From: Altererythrobacter sp. BO-6
Lineage (GTDB): Bacteria > Pseudomonadota > Alphaproteobacteria > Sphingomonadales > Sphingomonadaceae
Length of the DNA: 64,000 nucleotides
Direction: 5' to 3'
Assembly (NCBI RefSeq): GCF_011047315.1
Contig: NZ_CP049259.1
Coordinates: 186,001 to 250,000 of the forward strand
In this document: positions 1 to 8,903 of the stretch, piece by piece
Numbering within the stretch: position 1 is the first letter of the stretch
Layout: every line of letters begins with the position of its first letter
Translations under genes and position numbers: made by a program
Notes under the pieces: generated by a model
Seen by the model: only the letters and a program-made list of their open reading frames with translations
Databases searched by the model: none
What the model was told of the DNA's origin: nothing

Positions 1-1
1 C

Positions 2-880
2 GTAAAGGCGCCGGTCAGCGAGGGGTACAACGAGACGCGCAGGCTGATGCGCGAGCTCAACCTCAACACCGTGTGCGAAGAAGCGGCATGCCCGAATATC
101 GGCGAATGCTGGACCAAGAAGCACGCCACGGTCATGATCCTGGGTGATGTGTGCACGCGCGCTTGCGCCTTCTGTAACGTCAAGACCGGCATGCCGCGCA
201 TGGTCGATCCGATGGAGCCGGAAAACGTTGCGATCGCGGCCGGCAAGATGGGCCTTGAGCATATCGTCGTGACCAGCGTCGATCGCGACGATTTGCCCGA
301 TGGCGGGGCAGGGCAGTTCGTGAAGGTGATCAAGGCGCTGCGCCGCGAGACGCCGGGCACGACGATCGAGATCTTGACGCCCGATTTCCGCGGCAAGATG
401 CGCGCCGCGGTCGAGGCGATTTGTGAAGCCGGGCCAGATGTTTACAACCATAACCTCGAGACCGTGCCGCGGCTTTACCCGACCATTCGCCCCGGCGCGC
501 GTTATTACGCGTCGCTGCGTTTGCTCGAGGAAGTGAAGCGCCAAGATCCGATGATCTTCACCAAATCCGGCATCATGCTGGGGCTGGGGGAACAGCGGCT
601 TGAAGTGCATCAGGTGATGGACGACATGCGCAGCGCGGAAGTCGATTTCATCACCATCGGGCAGTACCTGCAGCCGACGCCGAAGCATGCCACGGTCGAG
701 GAATTTGTCACGCCCGATGCATTCAAGGCTTATGGCTCGATTGCCCGCGCGAAAGGCTTCCTTCAGGTTGCGGCAAGCCCGCTGACCCGCTCAAGCTATC
801 ACGCGGGCGAGGATTTCGCACAGATGAAGGCCGCCCGCGCTGAAAAGCTGGCCAAGGCGGCAGCCCGCGAAAAGGCCTGA
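2..880 (+). CDS. lipA: Lipoyl synthase LipA, 5' end cut off by window
   Basis: This radical-SAM enzyme inserts two sulfur atoms into protein-bound octanoyl groups to make lipoyl cofactor, which the E2 subunit encoded near 30 kb needs. The reading frame is open from base 2, so the true start lies upstream. The auxiliary-cluster motif [12 protein letters not shown] comes first and the radical-SAM motif CTRACAFC follows. The C-terminal region QYLQPTPKH and the ending are typical of LipA, and only a few dozen N-terminal residues are missing. The stop codon overlaps the start of the next gene (TGATG). Confidence 0.95.
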   Translation, partial: VKAPVSEGYNETRRLMRELNLNTVCEEAACPNIGECWTKKHATVMILGDVCTRACAFCNVKTGMPRMVDPMEPENVAIAAGKMGLEHIVVTSVDRDDLPDGGAGQFVKVIKALRRETPGTTIEILTPDFRGKMRAAVEAICEAGPDVYNHNLETVPRLYPTIRPGARYYASLRLLEEVKRQDPMIFTKSGIMLGLGEQRLEVHQVMDDMRSAEVDFITIGQYLQPTPKHATVEEFVTPDAFKAYGSIARAKGFLQVAASPLTRSSYHAGEDFAQMKAARAEKLAKAAAREKA

Positions 881-1341
881 TGCCCGGTATCCGAGAAACG
901 CGGCGGCTGCCCTATAGCGCCGAACAGATGTTCGACCTGGTGGCCGATGTCGCCCGCTATGCCGAATTCCTGCCGTGGGTCATCGCCACCCGCGTACGTT
1001 CCGACAGCGAGACCGAAATGATCGCGGACATGGTGGTCGGCTTCAAATCTTTGCGCGAGAAATTCACCTCAAGGGTTGAGAAGGAACGCCCGCGCATGAT
1101 CGATGTGCACTACGTCGACGGGCCGCTGCGCGATCTCGACAACACCTGGATCTTTCGCCCGCACCCGGATGGCGGATGCGAAATCGATTTCACGGTCGAA
1201 TTCGCGTTCAAGAGCCGAATGTTCGAGCGGCTTGCGGGCCAGTATTTCGACCGCGCCTTCCACAAGATGGTGGCCGCGTTCGAAGCGCGCGCGGCGGAAG
1301 TTTACGGCAGCAACAGTTCCAGCGCGCACAGCGCGGCCTGA
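880..1341 (+). CDS. COQ10/RatA-like START-domain protein
   Basis: A 153-residue SRPBCC/START-fold protein. The N-terminal pattern (IRETRRLPYSAEQMFDLVADV, then YAEFLPW) is that of the coenzyme Q-binding COQ10 family, which automatic pipelines often name RatA toxin. The family is thought to bind ubiquinone or other lipids and support respiration. The start overlaps the lipA stop in a TGATG arrangement, which suggests translational coupling. The last 40 bases overlap the convergent CinA-like gene. No antitoxin-like partner is present, so a toxin role is not supported here. Confidence 0.85.
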   Translation: MPGIRETRRLPYSAEQMFDLVADVARYAEFLPWVIATRVRSDSETEMIADMVVGFKSLREKFTSRVEKERPRMIDVHYVDGPLRDLDNTWIFRPHPDGGCEIDFTVEFAFKSRMFERLAGQYFDRAFHKMVAAFEARAAEVYGSNSSSAHSAA

Positions 1342-1823
1342 CGGCGCACTTCGGCGCGGTTCATATCCGCGAACAGCTTCAGCTCGCCTTCGGGCTTGGC
1401 ACCGTCTCCGCGGGTCGCCCGCGCGAACACGACCGTGCCGACCGGCTTGAGTTTGGATCCCCCATCGGGCCCGGCAACGCCGCTAATTGCCACTGCCACA
1501 TCGGCATGGCTGTGCTTCAGCGCCCCTTCCGCCATCGCCCAGACGCACGCGATCGAAACGGCGCCAAAGGTTTCGATGATGTCGAGCGGGACACCCAGGC
1601 TCTCCATCTTGGCTTCGTTCGAATAGGTCACGAAGCCGCGATCGAGCACTGCGGAGGAGCCAGGGATTTCGGTGATCGCCGCCGCCACCAGCCCGCCAGT
1701 GCAGCTTTCTGCGAGAGCAATCTTCCGGCCAATTGCCGCGTTGGCCTCGACCACCTTGCGCGCCAGCGCGTCGATATCGGCGGGAAGCAGGCTGCCAGGT
1801 TCGATTGGTGTGTCTTCGCTCAT
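1302..1823 (-). CDS. CinA-family nicotinamide-nucleotide amidase (C-terminal domain only)
   Basis: A 173-residue protein matching the stand-alone CinA C-terminal domain (PncC type), which deamidates nicotinamide mononucleotide in NAD recycling. Visible family motifs are [20 protein letters not shown] near residue 38 and the [12 protein letters not shown] loop. The N-terminal MoaB-like domain of full-length CinA is absent. The start ATG overlaps the stop of the IspF reading frame (ATGA), placing it as the last gene of the ispD-ispF transcript. Its 3' end overlaps the convergent START-domain gene by 40 bases. Confidence 0.88.
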   Translation of the reverse strand: MSEDTPIEPGSLLPADIDALARKVVEANAAIGRKIALAESCTGGLVAAAITEIPGSSAVLDRGFVTYSNEAKMESLGVPLDIIETFGAVSIACVWAMAEGALKHSHADVAVAISGVAGPDGGSKLKPVGTVVFARATRGDGAKPEGELKLFADMNRAEVRRQAALCALELLLP

Positions 1824-2290
1824 TGGTTCCTCTGCAGGCTGACCATGGCCTGCGCAGCAATGCCTTCGCCGCGGCCGGTGAAGCCGAGCCGCTCGGTAGT
1901 GGTTGCCTTCACGCTCACTTGCGATACATCAACGCACAGGAGCTCTGCCAGTTTCAATCGCATAGCGTCCCGATGCGGGCCGATCTTGGGCTCCTCGCAA
2001 ATCAGCGTCAGATCGACATTGCCGATGGCATAGCCCGCCTGCGCCACCAGCTTTGCGGCATGTTCGAGGAACAGTGGGGAGGGGGCGCCTTTCCACTGCG
2101 GGTCGCTGGGCGGGAAATGGGTGCCGATGTCGCCATCGCCGATCGCGCCCAACATTGCGTCGACGAGCGCGTGGATGGCAACGTCCGCATCCGAATGACC
2201 GGCGAGTCCCTTGTTGTGGGGGATTTGCACGCCGCACAGCCACAACTCCTCGCCTTCAGCCAAGCGATGGACATCAAAGCCTGATCCGAC
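1820..2290 (-). CDS. ispF: IspF domain, 2-C-methyl-D-erythritol 2,4-cyclodiphosphate synthase (no start codon; fusion broken by frameshift)
   Basis: This part makes the cyclic diphosphate in the MEP isoprenoid pathway. The conserved metal-binding start GFDVHRL is encoded at about 2261-2281, followed by GHSDADV and the TTTERLGF region. In this frame no ATG, GTG or TTG lies between the in-frame stop at 2312-2314 and the TTG inside HRL at 2261-2263. A start at that TTG would lose the zinc-binding Asp and His. Alphaproteobacteria often carry a fused IspDF. Removing one G near 2290-2292 joins the upstream IspD frame directly to this one. I therefore read this as the C-terminal half of a fused IspDF, not as a separate gene. 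Confidence 0.85.
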   Translation of the reverse strand, partial: VGSGFDVHRLAEGEELWLCGVQIPHNKGLAGHSDADVAIHALVDAMLGAIGDGDIGTHFPPSDPQWKGAPSPLFLEHAAKLVAQAGYAIGNVDLTLICEEPKIGPHRDAMRLKLAELLCVDVSQVSVKATTTERLGFTGRGEGIAAQAMVSLQRNQ

Positions 2291-2972
2291 CCGAACTTGC
2301 GGGAATGCTGTTCACGAAATCCTCCGCGAATGTGATCTTTTTCAAGCGTTCGTCGCCTTCGACCAGACGCACTTCGCCGCCATGGGCCTTCAGCACTTGC
2401 GCATCATCGCCAGCGTCGGGTGCGCCATGCCAGGCGCGGTGGGCGGCCAGTATATCATCGAAACGAAAAGCCTGCGGTGTCTGGACGCGGCGCATTGCCT
2501 CGCGGTCCGCCTTGCCGCTCATGACCGATCCTTCGGCGACGGCCAGGCTGTCGACGACGGGCAAAACCGGTATCGCGCCGGGCGCGGCGTCGAGTGCTTC
2601 GAGTAGCCCGGCAATAACGCGTGAAGGGATATCCGGCCGGGCAGCGTCATGGATCAGGACGCGCAAAGGCGAAGTCCCGGCCAAGGCTTCAAGCGCATTG
2701 CGGACCGATCGCTGGCGGGTTTCACCACCGGTCACGAGACGATAGCCATCGAGTCCTGCCAGCGCAGCATGTGCCGCGTCATCGCCATTTTCCGGGATGG
2801 CTACCACCACGTCGCTTGCACCATGGGCAAGCAGCGCCTCGACCGAATGCCGGACCAGCGGCTTGCCGCGCCACATAGCGAACTGCTTGGGCACGTCACC
2901 GCCCGCGCGCAGCCCCTTGCCGGCGGCGACCACTATGGCGGCAAAGGGGAGAAGGGTGGTGCTTTCGCTCAC
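2274..2972 (-). CDS. ispD: IspD, 2-C-methyl-D-erythritol 4-phosphate cytidylyltransferase (N-terminal half of IspDF)
   Basis: This part transfers CMP to methylerythritol phosphate. The nucleotide-binding signature [20 protein letters not shown] is near the N-terminus, with HDAARP in the middle and RRVQTPQAF later, all typical of IspD. I chose the GTG at 2972 because family members begin a few residues before this signature; the upstream ATG at 3062 adds an unrelated extension. The frame ends at 2274 after SGRIRL, inside the coding sequence of the IspF motif, which indicates a one-base frameshift in a fused gene. The promoter region is shared with the divergent dusB. Confidence 0.85.
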   Translation of the reverse strand: MSESTTLLPFAAIVVAAGKGLRAGGDVPKQFAMWRGKPLVRHSVEALLAHGASDVVVAIPENGDDAAHAALAGLDGYRLVTGGETRQRSVRNALEALAGTSPLRVLIHDAARPDIPSRVIAGLLEALDAAPGAIPVLPVVDSLAVAEGSVMSGKADREAMRRVQTPQAFRFDDILAAHRAWHGAPDAGDDAQVLKAHGGEVRLVEGDERLKKITFAEDFVNSIPASSGRIRL

Positions 2973-3068
2973 GCAGGTAATGCTCCAAGGGCGCTGGCGC
3001 TTAAGGGCTGGACGCGCCAAGTGCAATCCACTATGCGCTGCCCAATTTTTGGGCAGCAGCACAATTTC

Positions 3069-4085
3069 ATGACTTCGCTTCCACCTCCCCCGGCCTTGAA
3101 GCCGATTGATGTCGGTCCGGTACGGATCGACAACCCGGTCGTGCTCGCGCCGATGACGGGGGTGACAGACCTGCCGTTCCGCCGCCTGGTGCGCCGCTAC
3201 GGATCAGGCCTCAACGTGACCGAGATGATCGCCAGCGAAGCAGCCATTCGCGAAACGCGGATCAGCATCCAGAAGGCCGAATGGGATCCGATCGAGGAGC
3301 CTGTCTCGATGCAGCTAGTCGGGTGCGACCCGTCCAGCATGGCGGAAGCGGCCAAGCTGCAGGAAGGCAATGGCGCGGCGATCATCGACATCAATTTCGG
3401 CTGCCCGGTGCGCAAGGTGGTGGGCCAGTTCGCTGGCAGCGCGCTGATGCGCGAGGTTCCGCTGGCTACGAAGCTGATGGAAGCGACGGTGAAAGCTGTG
3501 AGCGTGCCGGTCACGGTCAAGATGCGGATGGGCTGGGATCATGCCAGCTTGAACGCGCCCGAGATGGCCCGCATTGCCGAGGACCTGGGTGTTAAGATGA
3601 TCACCGTCCATGGCCGCACGCGCAACCAGATGTACAAGGGGCACGCCGACTGGGCCTTCGTCCGCAAGGTCAAGGAAGCTGTCTCGATCCCGGTGATCGT
3701 CAATGGCGATATCTGCGGGATCGAGGATGCGGCCAAGGCGCTTGAGCAATCCTGTGCCGATGGGGTGATGATCGGGCGCGGCGCCTATGGCAAGCCATGG
3801 CTGCTGGGGCAGGTGATGCACTGGTGGCGGACCGGCGAGAAGCTGGAGAGCCCCAGTTTCGACGAGCAATACCGGGTGCTGGTCGAGCATTATACCGATA
3901 TGCTCGATCATTACGGGCGCGACACGGGCGTGAAAATCGCGCGAAAGCACCTGGGCTGGTACACCAAGGGCCTGCATGGCTCGGCCGAGTTCCGTAACAA
4001 GGTGAATTTCATCGACGATCCGCAACAGGTGCTGGGCGAGCTTGAACGCTTCTACGAACCCTTCCTGCGTCGCCGTGCCGCGTGA
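3069..4085 (+). CDS. dusB: tRNA-dihydrouridine synthase DusB
   Basis: This FMN-dependent enzyme reduces specific uridines in the tRNA D-loop. The protein has 338 residues. The TIM-barrel landmarks are [12 protein letters not shown] at the N-terminus, [11 protein letters not shown] with the catalytic Cys, [13 protein letters not shown], and [15 protein letters not shown] in the phosphate-binding region. The ATG at 3069 gives the usual family N-terminus; the open frame upstream is a shadow of ispD. The gene is the classic nifR3 that precedes ntrBC in alphaproteobacteria. Its stop overlaps the GTG start of ntrB. Confidence 0.95.
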   Translation: MTSLPPPPALKPIDVGPVRIDNPVVLAPMTGVTDLPFRRLVRRYGSGLNVTEMIASEAAIRETRISIQKAEWDPIEEPVSMQLVGCDPSSMAEAAKLQEGNGAAIIDINFGCPVRKVVGQFAGSALMREVPLATKLMEATVKAVSVPVTVKMRMGWDHASLNAPEMARIAEDLGVKMITVHGRTRNQMYKGHADWAFVRKVKEAVSIPVIVNGDICGIEDAAKALEQSCADGVMIGRGAYGKPWLLGQVMHWWRTGEKLESPSFDEQYRVLVEHYTDMLDHYGRDTGVKIARKHLGWYTKGLHGSAEFRNKVNFIDDPQQVLGELERFYEPFLRRRAA

Positions 4086-5191
4086 CCGGGGTGGCCGACA
4101 AAGCTCCGGCAAAATCCATGCGACGTCCCGATCCGGCGTCGCAGCTGGGCGGATTGATCTTTGCAGCCGTACTGATCGATGATCGTGGCCGGATCGCCGA
4201 GCTCAATTACGCGGCCGAAATGTTGCTCGGAAAGAGCGAGAAGCGATTGGCCGGCAGGCCATTGGTGGAGGCGGTCGAATTCCATGACGACCGCGTGCTG
4301 GATCATCTGGCCCGTTCTGACGCTTCGCTCGTCGCGCGCTCGATCAGTGCCTTTGTCGATGGGCAGGAACACCGCATCAACCTGACCCTGTCGCCGCTCG
4401 CCGCGCATCCGGGCTGGCGCGTGGTCACATTGTCGGACTCGGGGCGCAACGACACATCGCGCGAGCAGGAAGGGGAGGCGGCCAGCCTTGGCGCTCCGGC
4501 CATTCTTGCGCACGAAATCCGCAATCCGCTTGCGGCTATCCGCGGCGCAGCCCAGCTCGCCGCGCGCAAGCTGGAACCGAAGGATCGCGGCCTTGCCCGG
4601 GTAATCACCGACGAGGTGGACCGGATTGCGCGCTTGATCGACCGGATGCAGCAGCTCGGACGCTCGACCCCAGAGGAGCTAGGGCCGACCAATTTGCACG
4701 AGGCGATCCGCTCGGCGGTTGCAACGGTCAGGGCGGCGGGCACCGAGGGGATCGAAATCCTTGAAGAGTTCGATCCTTCGCTGCCGCCAGTGCTGGCCAA
4801 CCGCGATGCGCTGGAACAGGTCCTGATCAACCTGGTTTCGAATGCCCGCGACGCGCTCAATTCTGCGGAAGTCGAGGCATCGCAAATCGTGATCCGGACG
4901 CGTTTCGTCAGCGGCTTCGCCTATAGCGCGCTCCACTTCGGACGCAGCGTGAAGTTGCCGATCGAGATTACTGTCACCGATAACGGGCCGGGTATCGATC
5001 CGGCGCTACGCGATCATATTTTCGAGCCCTTTGTTACGTCGAAGAAATCGGGGCAAGGCCTTGGGCTGGCGCTTGTCCGCAAGCTGGTGCGGGATATGCA
5101 GGGCCGGATCGGTCATGAGCGCGACACGCGCGATGGCCTGACCCATTTTCGTATTCACATGGCGGTGGCCAAGGGAGATGAGGCGGCATGA
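4082..5191 (+). CDS. ntrB: Nitrogen-regulation sensor histidine kinase NtrB
   Basis: A 369-residue soluble kinase that, with PII proteins, controls phosphorylation of NtrC according to nitrogen supply. A PAS-like segment occupies roughly residues 20-110. The phosphoacceptor H-box [16 protein letters not shown] has its His at residue 144. The N-box [13 protein letters not shown], the G1 box DNGPGID and the G2 box GLGLALV follow. It has no membrane segment, as expected for NtrB. The GTG start at 4082 overlaps the dusB stop, and the stop overlaps the ntrC ATG, so dusB, ntrB and ntrC are translationally coupled. Confidence 0.94.
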   Translation: MTGVADKAPAKSMRRPDPASQLGGLIFAAVLIDDRGRIAELNYAAEMLLGKSEKRLAGRPLVEAVEFHDDRVLDHLARSDASLVARSISAFVDGQEHRINLTLSPLAAHPGWRVVTLSDSGRNDTSREQEGEAASLGAPAILAHEIRNPLAAIRGAAQLAARKLEPKDRGLARVITDEVDRIARLIDRMQQLGRSTPEELGPTNLHEAIRSAVATVRAAGTEGIEILEEFDPSLPPVLANRDALEQVLINLVSNARDALNSAEVEASQIVIRTRFVSGFAYSALHFGRSVKLPIEITVTDNGPGIDPALRDHIFEPFVTSKKSGQGLGLALVRKLVRDMQGRIGHERDTRDGLTHFRIHMAVAKGDEAA

Positions 5192-6600
5192 GCGGCGCAA
5201 TCCTGCTGGTCGAAGATGATCGTTCCATCGCGACGGTGATCACCGCGGCGCTGGAAGACGAAGGCTTCTCACTCCATCACTGCGAGAGCATTGCCGCGCG
5301 TGACCGCTTGCTGGCCGAACGCCGTTTCGATGCAATGCTGACCGACGTGGTGCTGGGCGATGGTGACGGGATAGAGACATTGGGTGCGGTTCGGTCTGCC
5401 GATCCCGACATGCCGGTGATCGTGCTTTCTGCCCAGAACACGCTGGATACCGCAGTTCGCGCAAGCGAGACCAACGCCTTCGAATATTTTCCCAAGCCGT
5501 TCGATCTCGACGAACTGGTGCGGGCTGTCCGGCAGGCTGCTGGTCAACGCAGCGGGGCAGAAGCCGCCCCTGCGGCAGAGGGCGACGGCATGCCGCTGGT
5601 CGGGCGCAGCCAGGCGATGCAGGGCGTCTACCGCATGATCACGCGCGTGCTGCGCAATGACCTTACGGTCCTGATTACAGGCGAGTCCGGCACGGGCAAG
5701 GAACTGGTGGCCGAAGCCATCCACCAACTGGGTTCACGCAAGTCCGGCCCATTTGTGGCGGTCAATGCCGCTGCGATCCCCTCCGAACTGATCGAGAGCG
5801 AACTGTTCGGGCATGAAAAGGGCGCCTTTACGGGAGCGGTGGCGCAGACCATCGGCAAGTTCGAGCAGGCCAATGGCGGCACGCTGTTCCTCGACGAAAT
5901 CGGCGACATGCCGGCTGAGGCGCAGACACGTTTGCTGCGTGCGCTCCAGTCAGGCCGGATCCGCCGGGTCGGCGGTCGGCAGGAAATTTCAGTTGATGTC
6001 CGGATCATCGCTGCTACCAATCGCGACCTGGCGCCGATGATTGCCGCCGGAAGCTTCCGTGAGGACCTGTTCTATCGCCTGAATGTGGTGCCGATCGAGC
6101 TGCCGCCGCTGCGCGACCGGCGCGAGGACATCGAAGTGCTGTCCCAGCATTTCCTGAACCTTGCAGCCGAGGATGGGTTGCCGCGCCGCCAGATTGCACG
6201 TGACGCCATCACTGCGCTGGAGCAGCGTCGTTGGCGGGGCAATGTGCGCGAGCTGCGCAATGTGATCTATCGCCTGGCTTTGCTGGCGCGCGAGGATGTG
6301 ATCGACGCCAGCGTGCTAGCGGACATTATCGGGCAGGAACGCGAGACCAGCGCGACCGAGCAGCAGCTTGATTTCAACGGCGCGCTGCAGCTTTGGCTCG
6401 CAGCCAATCATCCGCCTCCGGGCGCGCTGTACCACAATGCGCTGGCCGCGTTCGAAAAGCCGCTGATGGAATATGCGTTGGCGCAAACGGGCGGTAACCA
6501 GGTTCGCGCGGCGAAGCTGTTGGGCATCAATCGAAACACCCTGCGCAAACGCCTGGGTGAGCTGGCCATCAACGCTGACCGCTTCGCCAAACCGCTCTGA
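5188..6600 (+). CDS. ntrC: Nitrogen-regulation response regulator NtrC (sigma-54 activator)
   Basis: A 470-residue enhancer-binding protein. The receiver domain has the acidic pair VEDD and phosphoacceptor context MLTDVVLGDGDG. The AAA+ domain has Walker A GESGTGKE, the sigma-54 contact loop GAFTGA in full, Walker B GGTLFLDEIGDM, and FREDLFYRLNV. The C-terminal Fis-type helix-turn-helix reads NQVRAAKLLGINRNTLRKRL. All parts needed for sigma-54 activation are visible, unlike in the paralogous NtrX downstream. The ATG lies inside the end of ntrB. Confidence 0.95.
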   Translation: MSGAILLVEDDRSIATVITAALEDEGFSLHHCESIAARDRLLAERRFDAMLTDVVLGDGDGIETLGAVRSADPDMPVIVLSAQNTLDTAVRASETNAFEYFPKPFDLDELVRAVRQAAGQRSGAEAAPAAEGDGMPLVGRSQAMQGVYRMITRVLRNDLTVLITGESGTGKELVAEAIHQLGSRKSGPFVAVNAAAIPSELIESELFGHEKGAFTGAVAQTIGKFEQANGGTLFLDEIGDMPAEAQTRLLRALQSGRIRRVGGRQEISVDVRIIAATNRDLAPMIAAGSFREDLFYRLNVVPIELPPLRDRREDIEVLSQHFLNLAAEDGLPRRQIARDAITALEQRRWRGNVRELRNVIYRLALLAREDVIDASVLADIIGQERETSATEQQLDFNGALQLWLAANHPPPGALYHNALAAFEKPLMEYALAQTGGNQVRAAKLLGINRNTLRKRLGELAINADRFAKPL

Positions 6601-6621
6601 CGCAAGGCAGCAAAAAACTGC

Positions 6622-6657
6622 TTGCATAATTGCAACATTGCCGTTGTATCCTTGCAA
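6622..6657 (+). promoter_or_regulatory. Pair of TTGCA-type inverted repeats upstream of ntrY
   Basis: The ntrC-ntrY gap holds TTGCA-TAAT-TGCAA at 6622-6635 and a second, imperfect copy TTGTA-TCCT-TGCAA at 6644-6657. The copies are 22 bases apart, about two turns of the helix. A smaller CAA-CA-TTG palindrome sits between them at 6633-6640. The arrangement looks like a tandem operator controlling ntrYX. From memory, NtrX is reported to bind CAA-N2-5-TTG elements in rhizobia, so autoregulation is one possibility. The binding protein is inference. Confidence 0.5.
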
Positions 6658-6677
6658 CTATGCAGGTCCTGGCGGGA

Positions 6678-8843
6678 ATGGAGTTTAAACGCACGCCGCG
6701 CTGGCTCCGTCGCGCCTATCTGGGCGCGCGGCGCTCCAACGTGTTTGCCTGGCTTGAGGCCCTATCTGCTGCCGGTTTACTGCTGGCCGTCTGGAGCACA
6801 TGGTTCGCCTTCACCAGCGCGCCAGCCGATGGCACATTGCTGCCTTCGGCGCAGGTTTCCTTCCTCCTCGTCGCAACTCTGATCCCTGCGATGGCGCTAA
6901 TGGTCCTATTCGGGCGGCGCCTCGCCTTGCGCCGCGCGGCCGGCACTACGGCGCGATTGCATGTCAGGCTGGTGTTCTTTTTCTCGCTGATCGCCGCCAT
7001 TCCGACCTTGCTGGTCGCCGGCTTTGCGGCCTTCCTGTTCCAGTCAGGCGTCGACTTCTGGTTCTCGGACGATTCACGCGGGTTGATGAACAACGCCAAC
7101 GAGCTGGCGCAGGGCTATTACGACCAGAACCAGCGCGACGTCGCCGAGGAAACGGTGACCATGGCGGGGGACATGCGCTTCTACCTCCAGCGCGGATCGC
7201 TGGCCGATGAAGGGTTCGCCGATGTCTACGCGTACCAGGCGCAGGCCCGCGAGATCTCCGAAAGCGCGATCCTGCAGCAGATGCCAGACGGCTCGCTTAG
7301 AACCGCTGCGATCCTCGATCTGGTGGAAGGCAATCGCCCGCTCGAATTCAGCGAGAGTGCCCTGCCGCGGCTCGACAATGGCGAGCTGGTAGTGGTTGAA
7401 GGCAGCCCTGAACGCATCGCCGCGCTCGCGCCAATCGATCGCGATGCCGGGATCTATCTCTACAATGCGCGCAGCCCGGAAGAGGATTCGTTCAACTATT
7501 GGGAAAAGGCGCAATCGGTCGCCTCGACCTACGAAACCCTGACCAAGCGCGCGCGGGCGCTGCAGCTGCGTTTCAACCTGGCGCTGTTCGTTGTCAGCCT
7601 TTCACTGGTGGGGCTGGCGGTGTGGTTCGCGCTGCGATTCGCCGATCGGCAGGTGGAACCGCTGACAGAGCTTGTCTCCGCTGCCAACAAGGTGGGGGCA
7701 GGGAACTTCGCGATGCGGGTGGAAGGGCGCAAGGGGGCTGACGAAATCGGACTGCTTAACCGAGCCTTCAACCGCATGACCGCGCAGCTTGAAAAGCAGA
7801 CCCAGGCACTGGTCAACGCGAACCGCCAGATCGATGACCGCCGCGCCTTCATGGAAGCGGTGCTGGATTCAGTCACTGCCGGGATCATTTCGGTCGATAG
7901 CGCGCAGCGAGTGCTGCTCATGAACGGATCGGCGCAAGCGCTGCTGTTCGAGCAAGGGCAGGCGAGGGAGGCGATTGGCGCTCCTTTGTCCGAACTGTCA
8001 CCGCAGATCGCCGCGATGATCGAAGCCGGGCTCAAAAGCGGGATTGCCACGCATTCCAAGGGAAGCGACCTGCTGACGCTGGCGGTCAAGATCGCCCCGG
8101 AAAAAGGCGGCCACGTTATCACCTTCGAGGATATCACCCGGCAATTGCTCGACCAGCGGCAGGCCGCCTGGTCGGATGTGGCGCGCCGCATTGCGCACGA
8201 AATTAAGAACCCGCTCACGCCAATCCAGCTGGCGACCGAACGGCTGAAGCGCCGCTATCGCCGCCAGATCGACAGCGATGCCGATCTGTTTGACGAGCTG
8301 ACCGACACGATCGTGCGCCAGGTCGGCAGCCTCAGGACCATGGTGGACGAGTTCAGCTCTTTCGCACGCCTGCCCAAGCCGACCTTCCGCCACGAAGACT
8401 CGCTCGACCTGGTCCGCCAGGCGCTGTTCCTGCAGGAAGTGGCGCATCCCGAGGTGAATTTCGCGCTGTCGATCGACGAGCTTGAATCCGGCGTGATCAA
8501 TTGTGACCGCCACCAGTTCGGCCAGGCCATGACCAATGTGATCAAGAATGCGGTCGAGGCGGTCGAAGCCCGCGCCCGAGGTTCCGAAATCGATTTTCGC
8601 GGCAAGGTCGCCATCGTGATGCGCGATAGCCCGTCTCATCTGACCATCAGCGTCGAAGACAATGGCGTAGGTCTACCACAAGAGCGCGAGCGGATTGTCG
8701 AGCCCTATGTCACGACGCGCGAGAAGGGTACCGGGCTCGGGCTCGCGATCGTCAACAAGATCGTTGACGAACATGGCGGCGACATGAGTTTTTCAAGCGG
8801 GGAAGACGGGGGGGACCCGCGTCATGCTGCGCTTTGCCCGTGA
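6678..8843 (+). CDS. ntrY: Nitrogen-regulation sensor kinase NtrY, membrane-bound, 3' end frameshifted
   Basis: The partner kinase of NtrX. Three to four membrane segments fill the N-terminal third, with a large extracytoplasmic part of about 200 residues. A HAMP-type linker and a PAS-like domain follow, then H-box AHEIKNPLTPIQLATERL, N-box NVIKNAVEAVEA, and DNGVGLP and GTGLGLAIV. Seven Gs at 8808-8814 throw the frame off, giving 721 residues ending at 8843. With six Gs the frame runs on through TRVMLRFARDPMESG to a TAG at 8902-8904 overlapping the ntrX GTG, for 741 residues. I preferred the ATG at 6678 (MEFKRTPRW) over 6660 because homologs start at that motif. Confidence 0.92.
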   Translation: MEFKRTPRWLRRAYLGARRSNVFAWLEALSAAGLLLAVWSTWFAFTSAPADGTLLPSAQVSFLLVATLIPAMALMVLFGRRLALRRAAGTTARLHVRLVFFFSLIAAIPTLLVAGFAAFLFQSGVDFWFSDDSRGLMNNANELAQGYYDQNQRDVAEETVTMAGDMRFYLQRGSLADEGFADVYAYQAQAREISESAILQQMPDGSLRTAAILDLVEGNRPLEFSESALPRLDNGELVVVEGSPERIAALAPIDRDAGIYLYNARSPEEDSFNYWEKAQSVASTYETLTKRARALQLRFNLALFVVSLSLVGLAVWFALRFADRQVEPLTELVSAANKVGAGNFAMRVEGRKGADEIGLLNRAFNRMTAQLEKQTQALVNANRQIDDRRAFMEAVLDSVTAGIISVDSAQRVLLMNGSAQALLFEQGQAREAIGAPLSELSPQIAAMIEAGLKSGIATHSKGSDLLTLAVKIAPEKGGHVITFEDITRQLLDQRQAAWSDVARRIAHEIKNPLTPIQLATERLKRRYRRQIDSDADLFDELTDTIVRQVGSLRTMVDEFSSFARLPKPTFRHEDSLDLVRQALFLQEVAHPEVNFALSIDELESGVINCDRHQFGQAMTNVIKNAVEAVEARARGSEIDFRGKVAIVMRDSPSHLTISVEDNGVGLPQERERIVEPYVTTREKGTGLGLAIVNKIVDEHGGDMSFSSGEDGGDPRHAALCP

Positions 8844-8903
8844 CCCGATGGAAAGCGGCGCAGCGAAAGGCAATGGCATTACAGAGCAAAGGGAGGTGCC
8901 GTA

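Noticed and set aside
880..1341. RatA toxin of a toxin-antitoxin pair
   Set aside because: There is no partner gene and it is coupled to lipA; the fold is better described as COQ10-like.
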